In this document: piece after piece, positions 60,369-64,000 of the stretch
Position numbering within the stretch: the stretch's first letter is position 1
How the letters are laid out: each line of letters begins with the position of its first letter
Origin: Mycobacterium gallinarum
Lineage (GTDB): Bacteria > Actinomycetota > Actinomycetes > Mycobacteriales > Mycobacteriaceae
Length of the DNA stretch: 64,000 bases
Reading direction: 5' to 3'
NCBI RefSeq assembly: GCF_010726765.1
Contig: NZ_AP022601.1
Coordinates: forward strand, 5,022,001-5,086,000
The notes under the pieces: generated by a model
What the model was told of the DNA's origin: nothing
Seen by the model: the letters and a program-made list of their open reading frames with translations, nothing else
The model's database searches: none
Made by a program: the position numbers and the translations under genes

Positions 60369-61220
60369 TCAGGAGCCCGGCCTGCGCAATCCGAGTCGCA
60401 TCACCGATCGCCGGTGCGGCTGCGCGCGACGAATCGCCCGCCGAGCCGCCCGCTGTTGTCGAGGTTTGTCGTCCCAGACTTCGGGATGGGCCGCCAGGAA
60501 GCGCCGGGTTCGGATCGCGAACGGAATGTGGATGACGTACCCGAGGATGATCGCCAGGATCACGAGGTAGCCGTAGAGGATCGACGCGGCGACCAGGATC
60601 GCGACCGCCACCAGAAGCGGAGCCACCATGTTCGGTGACACTGAGAAGGTGTGGATCTTGCGCATCGGCAGGGTGCTGACCGTCAAGAGCGAGACGCCGA
60701 TCATCCAGATGACGACGGCGATTTCAGAGGTCCACCAGCCGTCGCCGAACTGCATCTTGGCAGCCAGCGGGCCGATCGCGCCGATCGCTCCGGCGGGGGC
60801 GGGCATGCCGACGAAGTACTTGCTCTCGTAGGCGGGCTTGGCGACGTCGAGCATCGCGTTGAAACGGGCCAGCCGCAACACGATGCACACCGCGTACAGC
60901 AACACCACGATCCAGCCGACCCGGGACGACGACAGCAGCGTCGCGTAGACGATGAATGCCGGTGCGACACCGAAATTCACCGCATCGGCGAGCGAGTCGA
61001 TCTCCTCGCCCATTCGGGACGTGGCCTTCAGGATCCGGGCCATCCGGCCGTCGAGTGCGTCGAGTATCGCCGCGACGGCCAAAAACGCCATCGACTCTGT
61101 CGGTCTGCCGTCGAGTGCGAATTTCACCGAACTCAAGCCCAGACAGATGGCTGTCACGGTCATGGCGCTGGGCAGGATGCGCAGACTGATGACCGGCGTC
61201 TTGACGCGGGGTTTGATCAC
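60369..61220 (-). CDS. pssA: CDP-diacylglycerol-serine O-phosphatidyltransferase
   Basis: A 283-residue membrane enzyme making phosphatidylserine from CDP-diacylglycerol and serine. The CDP-alcohol phosphatidyltransferase motif DGxxARx8GxxxDxxxD is complete (DGRMARIL, then GEEIDSLAD), with about seven to eight helices and a basic C-terminal tail. Orthologue of Rv0436c. The ATG overlaps the psd stop, so the two steps to phosphatidylethanolamine are cotranslated. Confidence 0.95.
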   Translation of the reverse strand: MIKPRVKTPVISLRILPSAMTVTAICLGLSSVKFALDGRPTESMAFLAVAAILDALDGRMARILKATSRMGEEIDSLADAVNFGVAPAFIVYATLLSSSRVGWIVVLLYAVCIVLRLARFNAMLDVAKPAYESKYFVGMPAPAGAIGAIGPLAAKMQFGDGWWTSEIAVVIWMIGVSLLTVSTLPMRKIHTFSVSPNMVAPLLVAVAILVAASILYGYLVILAIILGYVIHIPFAIRTRRFLAAHPEVWDDKPRQQRAARRAIRRAQPHRRSVMRLGLRRPGS

Positions 61221-61954
61221 GAAGCGTCTCCGGCCGCGACATCAGACGCGGGAGCCTCTGGCAACTCGGCCAATATCGTCTCTCCGCCGAGGGCGCGCTG
61301 GCCGAGGGAGACCAGGACGTTGGAGCCGGCGGGCAGGTAGGTGTCGAGCCGAGATCCGAACCTGATCAGGCCATAGGTGTCGCCCATCGCGAGTTTGTCG
61401 CCCACCTTCGTGTCACACACGATGCGGCGGGCCACCAGGCCGGCGATCTGCACGGCGATCACCTGCGCGCCTTCCGGGCTGCGGATGACGACGCTGTTTC
61501 GTTCGTTGAGTTCGCTGGCGGCCTCCAGTTCGGCCGAATGAAACTTCCCTGGCCGGTGCGAGACCGCGATCACCTCACCGCCGATCGGGGCGCGCTGCAC
61601 GTGGGCGTCCAAGATCGACAAGAAGATGCTGACCCGCGGCAATGGCGTTGAGGGCAGGCCGAGTTCGGCGGGCGGCACCGCCTCCTGGATCAGGCAGACC
61701 AGTCCGTCTGCGGGCGCCACGACAAGGCCGGGACGGGTTGGTGGCACCCGCGGCGGGTGCCGGAAGAATGCGGCATTGGCCGCGGCGGACGCGAGCCCGG
61801 CGCGCCGCAGCCAGCGGCTGCGGTACCCCAGCGCGGCGACCGCGAGGCTCGCGCCGACGAACGGTAGGCCCGCCGGGTGCATCGGAGGTACGGAGGAGCG
61901 CACCAGCGCGGCAAACCGCGCGGGGCCGGATTGAATGTCGGGGCGTCTGGCCAT
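61217..61954 (-). CDS. psd: Phosphatidylserine decarboxylase proenzyme
   Basis: A 245-residue pyruvoyl enzyme that converts phosphatidylserine to phosphatidylethanolamine. This is the short actinobacterial/archaeal form: an N-terminal hydrophobic region, [24 protein letters not shown] (His motif) and the self-cleavage Gly-Ser in [11 protein letters not shown], after which Ser becomes the pyruvoyl group. Orthologue of Rv0437c. First gene of the psd-pssA unit; TAGAAT lies nine bases before the ATG. Confidence 0.94.
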   Translation of the reverse strand: MARRPDIQSGPARFAALVRSSVPPMHPAGLPFVGASLAVAALGYRSRWLRRAGLASAAANAAFFRHPPRVPPTRPGLVVAPADGLVCLIQEAVPPAELGLPSTPLPRVSIFLSILDAHVQRAPIGGEVIAVSHRPGKFHSAELEAASELNERNSVVIRSPEGAQVIAVQIAGLVARRIVCDTKVGDKLAMGDTYGLIRFGSRLDTYLPAGSNVLVSLGQRALGGETILAELPEAPASDVAAGDAS

Positions 61955-61995
61955 CGTGGGCCGATTCTACGGGCGGAGCGCGTCGCCAATAGGGC

Positions 61996-63219
61996 TTAGG
62001 TCAAGTCCCAGATCTGAACATCGGATCCGCCGGCCAGTTCGGCAACGTCCTCATCGATCTCCAACAGACAGTTCGCCGACGCGAGCCAGCGCAGGTGGTG
62101 CGATGCGGGCGGTCCGTAACTGGTGACCGTGCCCGCAACCGAATCGAACACGCCGCGCCGGAATTGGCGCTTCCCCCGCGGTGACGTGAGGTCCTCGATC
62201 AGGACGGCGGAACGCCGCGGCCGATCGGGATGCGGCAGCCCCATCGCACTTCGCACCGGAGCACGCAGGAACACCTCGAAAGACACCAGCGCGCTGACCG
62301 GGTTGCCCGGCAGCGTGATGATCGGCGTGCCGTCCACGACGCCCGAGCCCTGTGGCATGCCGGGCTGCATCGCGACCTTGACGAACTCCACCTCGCCGGC
62401 CAGGCCCGATGTCGCCTGCCCTCCGGCTCCGAGCGCGTCCTTGACGACCTCATATGCGCCGGCGCTCACCCCGCCGGTCGTGATGATGAGGTCGGCGTCG
62501 CTCCTGTGACGGATCAGCGCGTCACGAAACGCGGCGACGTCGTCTCCGGTCGTCGGTGACGCCACCACCTCGGCCCCGGCCTCGCGCAGCGCCGCGGCCA
62601 GCATCACCGCGTTGGATTCGTAGATCTGACCCGGCTGCAGCGGCGTGCCGGGCGGTACGAGTTCCGATCCGGTCGACATCACCAGCACCCGTTGCCGAGG
62701 AATGACCGTCAGCTCACCCAATCCGAGCGCGGCGGCCAACCCCACCGCCGCGGGGGTGACGACCTGCCCTGCCCGCAGCACGGTGGTGCCCGAGGTGACG
62801 TCCTCGCCCGCGCGTCGAATGTGTTGGCCGAGTTTGGCACTCGCACGGATCTCCACGGTGTCGGTCGCGGCGTTGGTGGCCTCAACAGGCACCACAGCGG
62901 TAGCGCCCTGCGGCAGCGGTGCGCCGGTCATGATCCGGTGTGCGGTCCCCGATGTGAGTGTGAGCGGGTCGGTGCGGCCGGCCGGGATGTCCTCGGCGAC
63001 GGGCAGCAGCACGGGCTGCGCCGCCGTGGCGGTCGAGACGTCCTCGGCCACAACGGCATAGCCGTCCATTGCGGAGTTGTCGAAACCGGGCAGCGACAGC
63101 GGCGCCACCACATCGTCGGCCAGGACCAGCCCCAGCGAGTCGGCGAGCGCGACGGCGATCGGCGTCCGGCGGCGGATCAGGCCAGCGACGACACGCTGAT
63201 GTTCCTCGACGGACCGCAT
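61996..63219 (-). CDS. moeA2: Molybdopterin molybdenumtransferase MoeA
   Basis: A 407-residue enzyme that inserts molybdate into adenylylated molybdopterin. Family landmarks: LPGFDNSAMDGYAV, DIPAGR, IMTGAPLPQGATAVVPVE, the MoCF-binding domain STGSELV, GQIYESNAVML, TTGGVSAGAYEVVK and LPGNPVSALVSFEVF. The frame is open beyond 63219, but the ATG there overlaps the SDR stop as TGATG and gives the usual length. Corresponds to Rv0438c; the paralogue number is taken from that position. Confidence 0.93.
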   Translation of the reverse strand: MRSVEEHQRVVAGLIRRRTPIAVALADSLGLVLADDVVAPLSLPGFDNSAMDGYAVVAEDVSTATAAQPVLLPVAEDIPAGRTDPLTLTSGTAHRIMTGAPLPQGATAVVPVEATNAATDTVEIRASAKLGQHIRRAGEDVTSGTTVLRAGQVVTPAAVGLAAALGLGELTVIPRQRVLVMSTGSELVPPGTPLQPGQIYESNAVMLAAALREAGAEVVASPTTGDDVAAFRDALIRHRSDADLIITTGGVSAGAYEVVKDALGAGGQATSGLAGEVEFVKVAMQPGMPQGSGVVDGTPIITLPGNPVSALVSFEVFLRAPVRSAMGLPHPDRPRRSAVLIEDLTSPRGKRQFRRGVFDSVAGTVTSYGPPASHHLRWLASANCLLEIDEDVAELAGGSDVQIWDLT

Positions 63220-64000
63220 CAGACTCCGAAGGTCACGCCGGTCAGTTCCTCGGAGACCGTCCACAACCGACGCTGAATGGCCTCGTCGTGTGACTGTGCG
63301 CTCGAGGCAACCACTTTGGGATTTCCCTTGGCCTCGCCGATGCCGTCGGGACCGTAATACTGGCCGCCCTGTGCACCCGGATCGGTGGCCGCGCGAAGGG
63401 TCGGCAACGCCCCCATCTCGGCGGGTTGGGCCACGACCTTCCACAGCGAATCCGGGATGAAGCCCGGCAGGTGCCGCATGAGTTCGGTGTCGGAGAAACC
63501 AGGGTGCGCGGCGAGGGCCACGGTCGGGGCGCCCTTCGCCGCGAGACGACGCTGCAGCTCGTAGGTGAACATCAGGTTGGCGAGTTTGGACTGGCCGTAG
63601 GCCTTGACGCGGTTGTAACTGTGCTCCCAGTTCAGGTCGTCGAAACGGATCTTGGCCATGATCCGGTGACCGACGCTACTGACCGTCACCACGCGGGAGC
63701 CGTCGACTCCGATCAGGTTGTCGAGCAGCAGACCGGTGAGCGCGAAGTGGCCGAGGTGGTTGGTGCCGAATTGCATTTCGAAGCCGTCGCTGGTGGCTTC
63801 GCGGGTCGGCACGTACATCACCCCCGCGTTGTTGATCAGCAGGTCGATGCGCGGATAGGCCGACCGCATGACCTCGGCGGCCTTGCGGGTGTTGTCCAGC
63901 GACGACAGGTCGAGTTCCTGCAGGGCGACCTGGGCATTGGGATGTGTCCGCTGGATGCGCCCGAGGGCCTCGTTGCCCTTGTCGAGGTTGCGCACCGCCA
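63219..64000 (-). CDS. Short-chain dehydrogenase/reductase, 5' end outside the window
   Basis: A partial SDR of which the last 260 residues are visible; the reading frame continues past the window edge (AVRNLDKG is the end of strand beta-2), so the TGxxxGxG cofactor motif is missing here. Seen: NNAGVM, TNHLGHFALT, TVSSVGH and the catalytic YGQSK (Tyr/Lys). It is of the long retinol-dehydrogenase-like type and corresponds to Rv0439c. Its TGA overlaps the moeA2 ATG. Confidence 0.88.
   Translation of the reverse strand, partial: AVRNLDKGNEALGRIQRTHPNAQVALQELDLSSLDNTRKAAEVMRSAYPRIDLLINNAGVMYVPTREATSDGFEMQFGTNHLGHFALTGLLLDNLIGVDGSRVVTVSSVGHRIMAKIRFDDLNWEHSYNRVKAYGQSKLANLMFTYELQRRLAAKGAPTVALAAHPGFSDTELMRHLPGFIPDSLWKVVAQPAEMGALPTLRAATDPGAQGGQYYGPDGIGEAKGNPKVVASSAQSHDEAIQRRLWTVSEELTGVTFGV

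Overview
The window is high-GC actinobacterial DNA, almost certainly from a fast-growing Mycobacterium (Mycolicibacterium-type). From memory, the gene order follows the M. tuberculosis block Rv0406c-Rv0439c nearly gene for gene: metallo-hydrolase, fgd1, pta-ackA, pknG-glnH-glnX, mutT3, thiE, thiO-thiS-thiG, lpqL, an alpha/beta hydrolase, thiD, thiC, xthA, a GNAT protein, def, a DUF3263 protein, virR, sodC, a YbdK-type ligase, a LON-domain protein, a Cdc48-like ATPase, pssA, psd, moeA2 and an SDR. This was not checked by alignment. Coding is dense, with many ATGA or TGATG stop/start overlaps and many starts preceded by TAnnnT 5-8 nt upstream, the mycobacterial leaderless pattern.

Layout. 1-3.1 kb: small membrane protein, MBL hydrolase, fgd1, secreted-type EEP phosphatase/nuclease. 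3.1-9.8 kb (minus): a four-gene, ATGA-coupled glycan-export cluster with a BcsA-like GT2 lacking PilZ, a BcsB-like protein, a polytopic GT-C-like protein and an unrecognised membrane protein. 10.2-13.8 kb: pta-ackA and a STAS protein. 14-18.5 kb (minus): the GlnX-GlnH-PknG amino-acid sensing kinase operon. 18.6-25.7 kb: mutT3, thiE, then a TPP-riboswitch-led thiO-thiS-thiG-SGNH hydrolase unit, lpqL and an M28 paralogue that has lost a metal ligand. 25.6-33.7 kb: NCS2 permease, broken APC permease, tandem-TetR regulator, Baeyer-Villiger-type monooxygenase, septum-formation-domain protein, hydrolase and thiD. 33.8-35.2 kb: a degraded IS200/IS605-type tnpB element lying between thiD and thiC. thiC keeps its own TPP riboswitch.

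37-44.5 kb: DHA2 exporter, then the conserved xthA-to-LON block. 44.5-58.1 kb is an accessory block not expected in M. tuberculosis at this place: methyltransferase, complete Mrp Na+/H+ antiporter operon (mrpA/B fusion, C, D, E, F, G), FAD monooxygenase, ArsB/NhaD-type permease with a CBS protein, a NarL-type two-component system, a DUF1707 protein and a second methyltransferase. 58.1-64 kb (minus): Cdc48-like ATPase, pssA, psd, moeA2 and an SDR cut by the window edge.

The most unusual observations are: the PilZ-less BcsA/BcsB-like cluster; a 35-bp tandem repeat between mrpC and mrpD that forms a chain of two 12-codon mini-ORFs joined by ATGA overlaps; a tnpB element whose right end supplies the thiC stop codon; a 21-bp inverted repeat holding two opposed overlapping promoters; -10 boxes built on the stop codon of the preceding gene; and a likely dead M28 paralogue. 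No tRNA, rRNA or CRISPR array was seen.
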